This document shows, piece by piece, positions 24,815 through 34,350 of a stretch of DNA of 64,000 bases (positions within the stretch are counted from its first letter, which is position 1; the number at the start of each line of letters is the position of its first letter). The translations under genes and the position numbers were made by a program. This DNA is from CAG-791 sp963605745 (GTDB lineage Bacteria; Bacillota; Clostridia; Lachnospirales; Lachnospiraceae). The stretch is taken from NCBI GenBank assembly GCA_963605745.1, contig CAVCWT010000008.1:1-64000 (forward strand). The letters run 5' to 3'. The notes beneath the pieces were generated by a model. That model saw only the letters and a list, made by a program, of their open reading frames with translations, was not told the DNA's origin and searched no databases.

Positions 24815-26048
24815 ACATCCCGGCCTGCAGCGGATCTTCGCGCTCCTTGAGTCTGCGCACACCGTCCTGACTCACCACCAGGATTTCATCCGTGTCCAGC
24901 GCACGCTGCACCATCTCTTCAATCTTTTCATCCAGATTGTGCTCGTGCTGCTCGATGATCCCCAGATGAGGCTTTGTCACAGGATGCTTGGCCACAAAGA
25001 TGGTGCAGCAATCCTCATAAGGCAGAATCGAGGTGTCATAGGTGTCGATTTTTTTGGAAATCGTAATGATATCTTCTTTGTCAAAGGCGATCAGCGGACG
25101 GAATACCGGCAGCGTGCAGACCGCATTGGTGACACCCAGACTCCTCGTTGTCTGTGACGCAACCTGTCCCACACTCTCTCCCGTAATCAGTGCCTCGCAC
25201 TCCGTTCTCTTTGCGATGATTTCGGCAATTCTCATCATGTATCTGCGCATGATGATTGTCAGCTCATCGTGAGGGCATTTTTCATAAATATAGAGCTGAA
25301 TCTCTGTGAAATTAATGTTGTGCAGGTAAATCGGTCCGGTATACCTTGCCACGATCGAGGCCAGATCCACAACCTTCTGCAGCGCCCGTTCACTGGTATA
25401 GGGCGGCGCATTAAAGTACGTCGCATCCAGCTTCAGGCCGCGCTTTGCACACATCCATCCTGCCACCGGCGAATCAATTCCCCCGGACAACAGCAGCATC
25501 CCTTTTCCGCTGCAGCCGATGGGGAGTCCCCCCGGTCCCGGCAGAATATGCGAATAGATGTAGATTCTCTCGCGGATCTCCACATTCAAAAGAACCTGCG
25601 GATCATGCACGTCCACCTTCGTCTCCGGATATCTTGTCAGAATCTCCTCTCCGATCTCTGCATTCATTTCCATAGAATCCAGCGGATAGCTCTTGGCAAG
25701 GCGTCTTGTGTGCACCTTGAAGGTAACATTCCTGTCCTCATACTCCATACCAAAGAAATCACCGGCAGCCTTGCGCAGCTCCTCAACCGGCACCACCGGC
25801 ATGATCACGGTCGGGCAGATTCCGACAATGCCGAATACATGGCCCAGATTCTCCACCACTTCATCATAATCGTACTCATCCGGGCAATTCACAAAAATAC
25901 GACCGCTCGTACGGTCTACTGTGAATTTGCCTTCGCAGCGCTTCAGAGCGATCCGGATCTGGTTGATCAGCTGCTCCTCGAAAATCCCGCGGTTTTTCCC
26001 CTTAATGCCGATCTCGGCATACTTGATCAAAAATGCATGATAGTTCAT
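24813..26048 (-). CDS. thiI: tRNA 4-thiouridine synthetase ThiI
   Basis: The 411-residue enzyme has an N-terminal ferredoxin-like/THUMP RNA-binding region (LIKYAEIGIKGKNRGIFEEQL at the start) and a C-terminal PP-loop ATPase (GMLLLSGGIDSPVAGWM near residue 190, then ITGESVGQVASQT). It makes 4-thiouridine at position 8 of tRNA and may also serve thiamine synthesis. The short form without a rhodanese domain is normal for Firmicutes, where a dedicated cysteine desulfurase delivers the sulfur; such a gene lies directly upstream (72-bp gap). Confidence 0.96.
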   Translation of the reverse strand: MNYHAFLIKYAEIGIKGKNRGIFEEQLINQIRIALKRCEGKFTVDRTSGRIFVNCPDEYDYDEVVENLGHVFGIVGICPTVIMPVVPVEELRKAAGDFFGMEYEDRNVTFKVHTRRLAKSYPLDSMEMNAEIGEEILTRYPETKVDVHDPQVLLNVEIRERIYIYSHILPGPGGLPIGCSGKGMLLLSGGIDSPVAGWMCAKRGLKLDATYFNAPPYTSERALQKVVDLASIVARYTGPIYLHNINFTEIQLYIYEKCPHDELTIIMRRYMMRIAEIIAKRTECEALITGESVGQVASQTTRSLGVTNAVCTLPVFRPLIAFDKEDIITISKKIDTYDTSILPYEDCCTIFVAKHPVTKPHLGIIEQHEHNLDEKIEEMVQRALDTDEILVVSQDGVRRLKEREDPLQAGM

Positions 26049-26120
26049 TGATTTCTCCCTTCCGCAGGCTGCGGATCATCCGGTACAGTATTTGCCAATG
26101 AATGGCTGGTCATTTAAAAT

Positions 26121-27296
26121 TCAATGTCTGGTATATTTTCGCAGAAACGGAAGGAGCTCTTCCAGTGCATCTGCTGCCGCATCCATATCCTCTGTGCTGT
26201 TCATCACAGACAAGCTAAAGCGCAATGTAGAATCCAGATATTCCTTTTCGAGTCCGATCGCCGTCAGCGTATCCGATACATGGGGATGATTGGAGGCGCA
26301 GGCGCTTCCTGCCGAAACGTAAATTCCCTTTTCTTCCAGTGCATGGAGCAACACCTCTGCACGAACGCCCTCAAAGGACAGACTGAGCACATGGGGTGCC
26401 GTCTCCTCCAGGTCAAGCCCCTTCATGCCGTTGACATGGACCCCGTCCAGCTGCCGAACCCGTTCCAGAAAATGCCGTTTCATTCCATACAGCCCGGCCA
26501 ATTCCTCTTCGAGATTCTGATACAGCATGCTCGCAGCAAGTGCCATTCCGGCAATCCCCGCAACATTCTCTGTCCCGCTGCGCATTCCCTTTTGCTGCCC
26601 CCCGCCGTACATGATCGGCGTAATTCTGACCTTGTCTCCCACATACAGGAACCCGATCCCCTTTGGTGCATGAATTTTATGGCCGCTGGCAGACAAGAGA
26701 TCAATGTGCTGCTTTTTAGGATGAATCCGTGCCTTGCCAAAGCCCTGCACGGCATCTACGTGGAACAGCGTCTTGGGGTTGATTTCCTTAATTCTCCGTC
26801 CAATCTCGGTGACCGGCTCCAGCGCTCCGATCTCGTTGTTCGTATGCATCACTGAGACCAGAATGGTGTCTGGGCGCACTGCAGCTGCTACATCCCCGGG
26901 ATTCACTCTTCCATTGGCATCCACCGGCAGATACGTTACCTCGAACCCTTCTGATTCCAGATACCGCATGGTCTCCAGTATGGCAGGATGCTCCACCGCT
27001 GTGGTAATAAGGTGTCGACCGTCTCTTTGGTTAGCTCTCGCCGCACCGATCAGCGCCAGATTGTCCGATTCTGTTCCGCAGGACGTAAAATAAAGGTTCT
27101 GTGGCTCACACTTCAGGATATCCGCCAGCTGTCGTTTGGCTGTGCGCAGCCTGTTCTCGGCCTCCACGCCCTTATGATGCATACTGGACGGATTCCCGTA
27201 TTCCTCCAGATAAATAGTATTCATCAGCTGCGCCACCTCCGGGAAAACCCGTGTGGTTGCTGAATTGTCCAGATAAATTTCCTTTACGCTTTTCAT
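26121..27296 (-). CDS. Cysteine desulfurase (NifS/IscS-like)
   Basis: The 391-residue PLP enzyme takes sulfur from L-cysteine. It shows IYLDNSATTRVFPEV at the start, the PLP-lysine motif SASGHKIHAPKGIGFLYV near residue 200, the aspartate/glutamine site FHVDAVQGFG and the flexible sulfur loop SAGSACASNHPHVSDTL with the catalytic Cys. Position upstream of thiI indicates that it is the NifZ-type sulfur donor to ThiI rather than the general Fe-S enzyme, which would be next to iscU/sufU (not present here). Confidence 0.94.
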   Translation of the reverse strand: MKSVKEIYLDNSATTRVFPEVAQLMNTIYLEEYGNPSSMHHKGVEAENRLRTAKRQLADILKCEPQNLYFTSCGTESDNLALIGAARANQRDGRHLITTAVEHPAILETMRYLESEGFEVTYLPVDANGRVNPGDVAAAVRPDTILVSVMHTNNEIGALEPVTEIGRRIKEINPKTLFHVDAVQGFGKARIHPKKQHIDLLSASGHKIHAPKGIGFLYVGDKVRITPIMYGGGQQKGMRSGTENVAGIAGMALAASMLYQNLEEELAGLYGMKRHFLERVRQLDGVHVNGMKGLDLEETAPHVLSLSFEGVRAEVLLHALEEKGIYVSAGSACASNHPHVSDTLTAIGLEKEYLDSTLRFSLSVMNSTEDMDAAADALEELLPFLRKYTRH

Positions 27297-27385
27297 CTGT
27301 GCGCCTCTTATGGTCCTGCGGTTTTATATACTTTCCGTCCGCTCCTATCCCAAAAACGACCTGCCCCTTTTGCAGCCGCAGTTCG

Positions 27386-28132
27386 TTACCGAATCTCCAG
27401 AATATAAATCAGCCAGGACAGCATCGTAAGTCCTGCGGTTTCTGTCCGAAGGATGCGATTGCCAAGAGAAATCGGCCGGATTCCAGCCTCCCTTGCCATT
27501 TCGATCTCCTCCGGAGTAAAGCCGCCCTCCGGGCCGATAAAGATGCTGACGGACTGGCCGGGCTGAATTCCTTCCAGATAGGCCTTGGTCGATCCGTCAT
27601 CTTTTTGAAGCTCATACGGAATCAGCCGCATCTGTGTCTCATTCTTTGCATACTGCACGGCTTCCTTCATGGTCATCGGCAAGAGAACCTGAGGAATCAC
27701 GCCCCGTTTTGACTGCGAAGCCGCAGACTCTGCAATGGTCTGCCACCTTGCCGTTTTTTTAGCCGCCTTTGCCGCGTCCAGTTTTACCACGCACCGCTCC
27801 ATGCTGACCGGAATCACCTCGGCTGCTCCCAGCTCTACCGCCTTCTGTACGATGAGTTCCATTTTGTCAGCCTTGGGCAAACCCTGGAACAGCAGCACGC
27901 GGACCGGCAGCTCTGTTTCCTTTTCCTTGACAAAACGAAGGCGGCACAGAACCGCATCGCTTTCAAAGGACTCGATCCCATAGCGATATTCTCTGCCGTC
28001 TCCGCCCATGCTGACACTGATCTCCTCTCCGGGCTTCAGTCTCATAACATTTCGAATATGGTTGACCTCAGGACCTGTAATTCGTAAAAGGTCTCCTTGT
28101 ACATCCTCTTCCGAAGCGAATATATGGAGCAT
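27386..28132 (-). CDS. rsmE: 16S rRNA m3U1498 methyltransferase RsmE
   Basis: The 248-residue SPOUT-fold enzyme methylates U1498 of 16S rRNA. The N-terminal PUA-like domain (MLHIFASEEDVQGDLLRITGPEVNHIRNVMRLKPG) is split by my reading into HIFASEED and GPEVNHIRNVMRLKPG; the knotted C-terminus has VSIFIGPEGGFTPEEIEMA and ISLGNRILRTETA, the SAM-binding signature. The ATG overlaps the prmA stop as TAATG, so the two are translationally coupled. Confidence 0.96.
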   Translation of the reverse strand: MLHIFASEEDVQGDLLRITGPEVNHIRNVMRLKPGEEISVSMGGDGREYRYGIESFESDAVLCRLRFVKEKETELPVRVLLFQGLPKADKMELIVQKAVELGAAEVIPVSMERCVVKLDAAKAAKKTARWQTIAESAASQSKRGVIPQVLLPMTMKEAVQYAKNETQMRLIPYELQKDDGSTKAYLEGIQPGQSVSIFIGPEGGFTPEEIEMAREAGIRPISLGNRILRTETAGLTMLSWLIYILEIR

Positions 28133-29130
28133 TATTCCGCCGCCTTTCGACCGGTAACGCAGCGCCATTCTCCCTGCGCTGTGATGTTCTCAACCGTTAG
28201 TCCTGCCGCACGCATTGCTGCCGCTACAGACTCTTCCTTTCCGTCCAGAATACCACTGGTGATATACACTCCGCCAGGTTTTACCGCTGCAGCTGCTGCA
28301 GGTGTCAGAGGGATCAGAACGTCCGGAAGAATATTGGCCACAACAACATCATAGCAGCCATACCCCACCTCATCCTGAACAGCTTTGTCATTGACAAGAT
28401 TCCCCAGAATCACCTTAAAGTCAGAAGGATTCACTCCGTTCACCCGAAGATTATCGGCAATGGCCGGCTCTGCACAGGGATCCAGATCCGTTCCTACGGC
28501 ATATTTTGCTCCCAGCATCAGAGACAGAATCGACAGGATGCCGCTCCCGGTCCCCACATCCAGAAGAGTTGTATCCTTTGTCAGGTATTTGCGGATTTCG
28601 CGGATGCACAGCTGCGTTGTCTCGTGGGCACCGGTTCCAAAGGCGGTTCCCGGATCAATGTGAAAGGTCATGGACGGCTTCTCATTGCCGGGAAGCGGCT
28701 CCTCCCAGGACGGAATCACCAGAATGTCATCGATTCGGAACTGGTGGAAGAACTGCTTCCAATTGTTCACCCAGTCGATATCCTCTGTTTCTTCAATGGT
28801 CACGGTGCCGTCACCGATCACATCGCAGTACTGGCGCAGCTCCTGTATTTTGGCCTCGATTCCTGCCTTGATTTCCTCCGGAGTTTTCTGCTTATCATCG
28901 ATCAGAAGGTGTCCATCCTCTGTCTCTTCCACAAAGAAGCTAAGGACTGCGCTTCCATCGTCCTCTTCTCTCTCCGGCAGGATGTCCACGAACATCTGCT
29001 CTTTTTCTGCTGCAGTCAGCGGAACATGGTCCTCAATCTGCGCTCCATACAGGCCGATGTCCTGCATGGAGCCCACCAGAATATCTTCGGCTGCCGCCGT
29101 TGTTCTCACGCGAAAGCGCATCCATTTCAT
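28132..29130 (-). CDS. prmA: Ribosomal protein L11 methyltransferase PrmA
   Basis: The 332-residue SAM enzyme methylates ribosomal protein L11. It has the SAM motif LLDVGTGSGILSILSLMLGA, the preceding HIDPGTAFGTGAHETTQLC loop that is specific to PrmA, and the active segment VVANILPDVLIPL. It lies 79 bases behind dnaJ in the extended hrcA heat-shock operon and overlaps rsmE. Confidence 0.96.
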   Translation of the reverse strand: MKWMRFRVRTTAAAEDILVGSMQDIGLYGAQIEDHVPLTAAEKEQMFVDILPEREEDDGSAVLSFFVEETEDGHLLIDDKQKTPEEIKAGIEAKIQELRQYCDVIGDGTVTIEETEDIDWVNNWKQFFHQFRIDDILVIPSWEEPLPGNEKPSMTFHIDPGTAFGTGAHETTQLCIREIRKYLTKDTTLLDVGTGSGILSILSLMLGAKYAVGTDLDPCAEPAIADNLRVNGVNPSDFKVILGNLVNDKAVQDEVGYGCYDVVVANILPDVLIPLTPAAAAAVKPGGVYITSGILDGKEESVAAAMRAAGLTVENITAQGEWRCVTGRKAAE

Positions 29131-29209
29131 AGTGTTTCTCCTGCTGCCGGCCGTGATCCGTGATCATTCTCTGCATCACAGCCGTTCTTGCTGTTTTGGT
29201 CCGATTCGT

Positions 29210-30376
29210 CTACTGCCAGAATTTCTTGCGTTTGCCCTTGCCTTCCTTGGGCTTTTCTCCGTTCTCACCGGCCCGGTCTGCTGCATGAAGGCTGTCCCCT
29301 GTCAGCTGATCGAACTTTTCAAGGAGCTCTTTGGCTTCCTTGGAGAGCTTGGTCGGAGTTTCCACAACCAGAGTGATGTACTGGTCACCGCGAATGTTCT
29401 TATTCTGCAGGTTGGGAACACCTTTCCCCTTCAGACGGACTCTGGTTCCGGTCTGTGTTCCTTCCTTTACATCATAGACCACCTTGCCGTCGACGGTATC
29501 CACGACAACGGAACCGCCAAGGGCTGCGGTTGCGTAGGAAATCGTAACGGTAGAATACAGGTCATAATCCTGACGATAGAATCTGGTGTCCTCTTCCACC
29601 AGAACCTCTACCATCAGATCACCTCTGGGACCGCCGTTGATGCCTGGTTCCCCCTTCTCCGAAATACGCACACTCATGCCGCTGCGAATGCCGGCCGGGA
29701 TGGCGACCTCGATCTGCTTGCGGCTGCTGGTATAGCCGCTGCCGCCACAGGTTGTGCACTTTTCCTCAATGATCTTACCGCTGCCGCTGCATTCCGGACA
29801 CGTCTGCACATTGCGGACCGTTCCGAAAAACGACTGTTGTGAATAAACCACCTGGCCCTTGCCGCCGCACTTCGGGCACATCTTTGGACTGGTTCCCGGC
29901 TTTGCTCCGGTTCCATTGCAGGTTGGGCAGGGGTCCTTCAGATTCAGGCTCAGGGTTTTGGTTGTCCCCTGCACAGACTCCATGAACGTGATGCGGACAC
30001 TGGTACGGATGCTGGCACCCTTCATCGGTCCGTTGGGATTGGATCTGGCCCTCCCGCCGCCAAAGATATCACCGAAAATATCGCCGAACATGTCGCCAAA
30101 ATCCGCTCCGTTAAAGTCAAAGCCGCCACTGCCGTAACCGCCGGTGCCGTCAAAGGCAGCATGGCCGAACTGGTCGTATTGTTTGCGCTTCTGGGCATCG
30201 CTAAGCACGGCATAGGCCTCGGAGGCCTCTTTGAACTTGGCAGCAGCATCCTCGCTGGGATTGGCATCCGGGTGATACTTTTTAGCCATCTTACGATATG
30301 CTTTTTTGATCTCCTCTTCTGTGGCGTTTTTCTCAACGCCCAGAACCTCATAGTAATCTCTCTTTTGTTCTGCCAT
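29210..30376 (-). CDS. dnaJ: Chaperone protein DnaJ
   Basis: The 388-residue type I J-protein has the J domain with HPD (YHPDANPSED near residue 36), a Gly/Phe-rich segment (GGYGSGGFDFNGADFGDMFGD type), four CXXCXGXG zinc repeats (CPTCNGTG, CPKCGGKG, CPECSGSG, CTTCGGSG) and the C-terminal substrate domain. The tail ends with a Lys/Gly stretch (EKPKEGKGKRKKFWQ). It stimulates DnaK ATPase activity and lies downstream of dnaK with a hairpin between them. Confidence 0.97.
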   Translation of the reverse strand: MAEQKRDYYEVLGVEKNATEEEIKKAYRKMAKKYHPDANPSEDAAAKFKEASEAYAVLSDAQKRKQYDQFGHAAFDGTGGYGSGGFDFNGADFGDMFGDIFGDIFGGGRARSNPNGPMKGASIRTSVRITFMESVQGTTKTLSLNLKDPCPTCNGTGAKPGTSPKMCPKCGGKGQVVYSQQSFFGTVRNVQTCPECSGSGKIIEEKCTTCGGSGYTSSRKQIEVAIPAGIRSGMSVRISEKGEPGINGGPRGDLMVEVLVEEDTRFYRQDYDLYSTVTISYATAALGGSVVVDTVDGKVVYDVKEGTQTGTRVRLKGKGVPNLQNKNIRGDQYITLVVETPTKLSKEAKELLEKFDQLTGDSLHAADRAGENGEKPKEGKGKRKKFWQ

Positions 30377-30404
30377 AGAATTTCTCCAAACACAAACACG
30401 TAAA

Positions 30405-30428
30405 CCCGGGACAGTTTCCCGTCCCGGG
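30405..30428 (-). terminator. Hairpin between dnaK and dnaJ
   Basis: CCCGGGAC and GTCCCGGG pair perfectly around an 8-base loop; the minus strand continues TTTACGTGTTTGTG. This is likely a partial terminator or processing site that sets dnaJ below dnaK (inference). Confidence 0.55.
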
Positions 30429-30487
30429 CTACATCATCTTATTTCATTGCCTGCTGTATTGCAAGCCTGCTGCATGGTTGGCCGGGA

Positions 30488-32362
30488 TCAGACTTCACGG
30501 TAATCGCCATCTACTACATCATCGCCTGCCTGCTGGCTGCCGGTCTGCTGACCGTTTGCCTGCTCCGGTCCTGCCTGCTGGCCCGCCTGATTCTGCTGCA
30601 TGTTCTGATACATTGCATTAAAGAGCTGCTGAGAATCGTTCATCAGCTTCTCCTTGCCGGACTTCAGAGCATCAACGTCTGCATCACTGATATCCGGCTG
30701 ATCCTTTGTGCGGTCCAGAACACCCTTGAGCTCTGCAAGATCAGCCTCTACAGTTGCCTTGTTGGAAGCATCTACCTTATCGCCGGCCTCCTTCAGGGCC
30801 TTTTCGATCTGGAAGACAGCAGAGTCTGCATCATTTCTGGCATCAATGGCTTCCTTGCGCTTCTTGTCCTGAGCCTCGTACTCCTTGGCATCCTTTACTG
30901 CCTTCTCGATCTCCTCATCGGACATGCTCGAGCCGCCGGTGATGGTGATGTGCTGTTCCTTGCCGGTTCCCAGATCCTTGGCAGCTACTGTAACGATACC
31001 GTTTGCATCGATATCGAAGGTAACCTCGATCTGCGGAACGCCTCTCATTGCAGGCGGGATACCATCCAGACGGAACTGGCCGAGGGACTTGTTGTCCTTG
31101 GCAAATTTGCGCTCGCCCTGCAGGACATTGATATCTACTGCAGTCTGGTTATCTGCCGCTGTAGAGAATACCTGGCTCTTCTTGGTCGGGATTGTTGTGT
31201 TGCGCTCGATCAGAGGAGTTGCAATACCTCCCATGGTCTCGATGGACAATGTCAGAGGCGTAACGTCCAGCAGCAGGATATCCCCTGCAGCGGAATCGCC
31301 GCTGAGCTTGCCGCCCTGGATTCCGGCACCGATTGCCACGCACTCATCCGGGTTCAGGCTCTTGGAAGGTTCATGACCTGTCAGCTGCTGTACCTTATCC
31401 TGTACGCAAGGGATTCTCGTGGAGCCGCCTACCAGCAGAACCTTTCCAAGGTCTGCATTGGTAAGACCTGCATCCTTCATTGCGTTCTGTACCGGGATTG
31501 CTGTTCTCTCGACCAGATCATGAATCAGCTCCTCAAACTTTGCACGGGAGAGATCCATATCGAAATGCTTGGGGCCTTCTGCGGTTGCAGTAATGAAAGG
31601 CAGATTGATGTTGGTGGTTGTTGCAGAGGACAGTTCCTTTTTTGCCTTCTCTGCAGCCTCCTTCAATCTCTGCATTGCCATCTTGTCGCCGGACAGATCA
31701 ACGCCTTCCTTAGCCTTGAACTCGCTGACCATCCAGTTCATGATGCAGTTATCAAAGTCATCACCGCCAAGGTGAGTATCACCATTCGTGGACAGAACCT
31801 CGATAACGCCGTCGCCAATCTCGATGATGGAGACATCGAAGGTGCCGCCGCCAAGGTCATATACCATGATCTTCTGCTCTTTTTCGTTGTCCAGGCCATA
31901 TGCCAGTGCAGCAGCCGTAGGCTCGTTGATGATTCTCTTGACCTCAAGGCCCGCAATCTTGCCGGCATCCTTGGTAGCCTGACGCTGAGCATCATTGAAA
32001 TATGCAGGAACCGTGATTACCGCCTCAGTGACCTTCTCACCCAGATAGCTCTCAGCATCGTCTTTGAGCTTCTGCAGAATCATTGCAGAAATCTGCTGCG
32101 GGCTGTACTTTTTGCCGTTCAGGGTACGGCCGTTGTCGGTTCCCATATCTCTCTTGATGGAAGCCACGGTGTTCTCAGCGTTGGTAACGGCCTGACGCTT
32201 TGCCGGCTCACCAACGAGTCTGTCGCCGTTCTTAGTGAATGCTACAACAGAAGGAGTTGTTCTTGCGCCTTCCTTGTTGGCGATGACAGTGGGCTGACCG
32301 CCCTCCATAACTGCTACGCAGCTATTGGTTGTTCCCAAATCGATACCAATGATCTTACTCAT
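30488..32362 (-). CDS. dnaK: Molecular chaperone DnaK
   Basis: The 624-residue Hsp70 begins KIIGIDLGTTNSCVAVMEGG with the phosphate loop, and shows AYFNDAQRQATKDAGKIAG, MVYDLGGGTFDVSII, LLVGGSTRIPCVQ, and the substrate-binding domain from about residue 370 with a helical lid. The C-terminus is rich in Gln and Gly and ends in a DDVVDGDYREV type EEVD-like acidic tail. The ATG at 32362 follows GGAG; a nearby upstream ATG lacks a site. Cotranscribed with grpE. Confidence 0.98.
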   Translation of the reverse strand: MSKIIGIDLGTTNSCVAVMEGGQPTVIANKEGARTTPSVVAFTKNGDRLVGEPAKRQAVTNAENTVASIKRDMGTDNGRTLNGKKYSPQQISAMILQKLKDDAESYLGEKVTEAVITVPAYFNDAQRQATKDAGKIAGLEVKRIINEPTAAALAYGLDNEKEQKIMVYDLGGGTFDVSIIEIGDGVIEVLSTNGDTHLGGDDFDNCIMNWMVSEFKAKEGVDLSGDKMAMQRLKEAAEKAKKELSSATTTNINLPFITATAEGPKHFDMDLSRAKFEELIHDLVERTAIPVQNAMKDAGLTNADLGKVLLVGGSTRIPCVQDKVQQLTGHEPSKSLNPDECVAIGAGIQGGKLSGDSAAGDILLLDVTPLTLSIETMGGIATPLIERNTTIPTKKSQVFSTAADNQTAVDINVLQGERKFAKDNKSLGQFRLDGIPPAMRGVPQIEVTFDIDANGIVTVAAKDLGTGKEQHITITGGSSMSDEEIEKAVKDAKEYEAQDKKRKEAIDARNDADSAVFQIEKALKEAGDKVDASNKATVEADLAELKGVLDRTKDQPDISDADVDALKSGKEKLMNDSQQLFNAMYQNMQQNQAGQQAGPEQANGQQTGSQQAGDDVVDGDYREV

Positions 32363-32398
32363 AATCCACACTCCATTTCCGTGCCAATGGCACCTATA

Positions 32399-33079
32399 TT
32401 ACTGTGCAACCGCGACCATGCTGTGACGAATGACCTGATCGTGGTACATATATCCCTTTTGCAGTTCCTGCGCTACAATACCGCTTTCGAACTCATCGCT
32501 CTCCACCTGCATCACTGCGTTGTGAAGATCCGGATTGAATTCCTTTCCGACTGCCTCAATCGGTGTAACTCCCATGGATTCCAGCTGTTTGACCAGCTGT
32601 GTATAAATCTTTTCCATTCCGGATACGAAGGCATCCTCTTTGTCTGCCTCGTCAACGGTATCAAAGCCTCTTTCAAAATTGTCAACAATGGGAAGGATCT
32701 TTTCGATTACACTCTTTTCCCCCATCGAGAACATCTGATCTTTTTCCTTGTCCGTCCGCTTGCGGAAATTATCGAACTCTGCCATCTGGCGGCGAACACG
32801 GTCCTCCAGGGATTCAATTTTTTCCTTCAGTTCCGCCTTTTCCTTGTCCGCCTTCTTGCTGCGTGAGAAAAAGCCCTTCTTCTCATCCTGGCCTTCGGTA
32901 TTCTCTTCGGTCTGTGCTGTCTCGCCGTTCTCATCCTCCGTCTGCTGCGCAGCCGTTCCCGGTTCCTGTTCACAGCCGCAGGCTCCGCAGCAGCCCTTTT
33001 GCTCCTGTTCGCAGGAGGTTTGCTCTTCCTGCAGCGTTTCCTGACCGGTATCCGAATTCTTGTACTCTTCGTTCACCAT
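32399..33079 (-). CDS. grpE: Nucleotide exchange factor GrpE
   Basis: The 226-residue protein has a long acidic, Cys/Glu/Gln-rich N-terminal part (residues 1-75), a Lys/Glu coiled coil (KADKEKAELKEKIESLEDRVRRQMAEFDNFRKRT region) and the conserved C-terminal beta domain GVTPIEAVGKEFNPDLHNAVMQV. It exchanges ADP on DnaK. An EQEQKGCCGACGCEQEPG cysteine cluster near residue 30 is unusual for GrpE and could bind a metal or be a thermosensitive redox site (speculative). GGAGG lies 8 bases before the ATG. Confidence 0.95.
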   Translation of the reverse strand: MVNEEYKNSDTGQETLQEEQTSCEQEQKGCCGACGCEQEPGTAAQQTEDENGETAQTEENTEGQDEKKGFFSRSKKADKEKAELKEKIESLEDRVRRQMAEFDNFRKRTDKEKDQMFSMGEKSVIEKILPIVDNFERGFDTVDEADKEDAFVSGMEKIYTQLVKQLESMGVTPIEAVGKEFNPDLHNAVMQVESDEFESGIVAQELQKGYMYHDQVIRHSMVAVAQ

Positions 33080-33097
33080 CAATTCTTCCTCCGTTTC

Positions 33098-34120
33098 CTA
33101 ATACAAGGCATCCAGCTGATTCATAATATCCTTCAGAATTCCGACGACCTTGTCATAATCCATTCGTTTGGGTCCGATGACTCCCACCGTTCCCTTCATT
33201 CCTTCGCCCAGCTCGTAGGTAGCTGTCACAACACTGCAGTTCTGCATTCCGTTCATTGGCATTTCGTTGCCGATGTAGACCTGAATACCCGTTCCGCCTT
33301 CCCCTTCGAGCGTTTCCTGCACGATGCTGCTGAGTGCCTTCTTCTCCTCAAAATTACTGATCAGCTCACCCATCTGAGCCGCATCGCCGGTCAGCTCCGG
33401 ATAGCGCAGAATGTTGGTCGCTCCGCTGGTATAGATCTGCGGATTCTGCTCCGGCTGTACTGCCTCGGCCGCCGCATCAATCACCTTCTCAACAATTTCA
33501 TCATGCTCTCCCGCCTGACTCTTGAGCGAAGCAATCATTCCGAGATTCACTTCATCCACCGGCACCCCGCACAAAGCATTGTTCAGCACCATGTTCAGCT
33601 TGAACAAGGTTTTCTGATCCATCACATCCTCAACATGAATCATGGTGTTGCGAACGATGTTCCCTTCCACCACAACGACAGCCAGGATGGTGGAGGCATC
33701 CACCTGCGACAGCTGCACGAATTTGATCTTGTTCCGGCGAATGGTGGGTGCCGAGATCATCGAGGCGTAATTGGTATTGGTCGCCAGCAGCTTTGCCACA
33801 TCCTGGAGGAGGTTCTCCAACCGGTCCTGTTTTTCCAGCAGAACACTCTGCATGTTATCCAGGCGTTCCTTTTCACCGCGGAGCATATCGTCTACATAAA
33901 TCCGATAACCCTGATCGGTGGGAATTCGTCCCGCCGAGGTGTGCGGCTGCATGATCAGTCCCATTTCCTCCAGATCCGACATCTCATTGCGGATGGTTGC
34001 CGAGCTGAGATTCAGATCGGTATACTTGGAAATCGTACGACTGCCAACCGGTTCTCCGGTCTCCAGGTAATTGCGGATAATGGCCTGCAATATTTTCATT
34101 TTACGTTCCTGCAGTTCCAT
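33098..34120 (-). CDS. hrcA: Heat-inducible transcription repressor HrcA
   Basis: The 340-residue repressor has an N-terminal winged helix (RKMKILQAIIRNYLETGEPVGSRTISK, then SSATIRNEMSDLEEMGLIMQPHTSAGRIPTDQGYR), a GAF-like middle and the C-terminal IGPKRMDYDKVVGILKDI motif. It binds the CIRCE operator, which lies 20-46 bases upstream of its own start, giving autorepression of the whole grpE-dnaK-dnaJ operon; GroEL normally helps HrcA fold. AGGAG precedes the ATG. Confidence 0.97.
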   Translation of the reverse strand: MELQERKMKILQAIIRNYLETGEPVGSRTISKYTDLNLSSATIRNEMSDLEEMGLIMQPHTSAGRIPTDQGYRIYVDDMLRGEKERLDNMQSVLLEKQDRLENLLQDVAKLLATNTNYASMISAPTIRRNKIKFVQLSQVDASTILAVVVVEGNIVRNTMIHVEDVMDQKTLFKLNMVLNNALCGVPVDEVNLGMIASLKSQAGEHDEIVEKVIDAAAEAVQPEQNPQIYTSGATNILRYPELTGDAAQMGELISNFEEKKALSSIVQETLEGEGGTGIQVYIGNEMPMNGMQNCSVVTATYELGEGMKGTVGVIGPKRMDYDKVVGILKDIMNQLDALY

Positions 34121-34139
34121 TCTCTCTCCTATTCAGTTG

Positions 34140-34209
34140 TTAGCACTCAACCCATCTGAGTGCTAACAACTACTGAACATAATCTATCACCCCCCTACAG
34201 CAATGTCAA
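34140..34209 (-). promoter_or_regulatory. hrcA operon promoter with CIRCE operator
   Basis: TTGACA (34204-34209), a 17-base spacer and TAGATT (34181-34186) form the promoter. The CIRCE inverted repeat TTAGCACTC-N9-GAGTGCTAA (34140-34166) lies across the expected transcription start and is a perfect consensus match. Confidence 0.95.
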
Positions 34210-34255
34210 CGGATAGAAAATAAAGAAAAAATAAAGGATCGACACCGTGAATATA

Positions 34256-34290
34256 ACAAAAAGAGCATCCGGTAATCTTCCGGATGCTCC
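34256..34290 (-). terminator. Terminator of the Lys/Ala repeat protein gene
   Basis: GAGCATCCGG and CCGGATGCTC pair around a 7-base loop and are followed on the minus strand by TTTTTGTTAT. It separates this gene from the hrcA promoter. Confidence 0.93.
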
Positions 34291-34350
34291 CTGGTCATTT
34301 CGTATTCGCTGTGATCCGATGTCCTTGGGATCTTACCCTCAGAATCTGAA

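Noticed and set aside
30950..32866. 638-codon open frame on the plus strand
   Set aside because: It is the antisense of dnaK and part of grpE; the composition is a mirror of dnaK codon use and there is no ribosome-binding site or family match.
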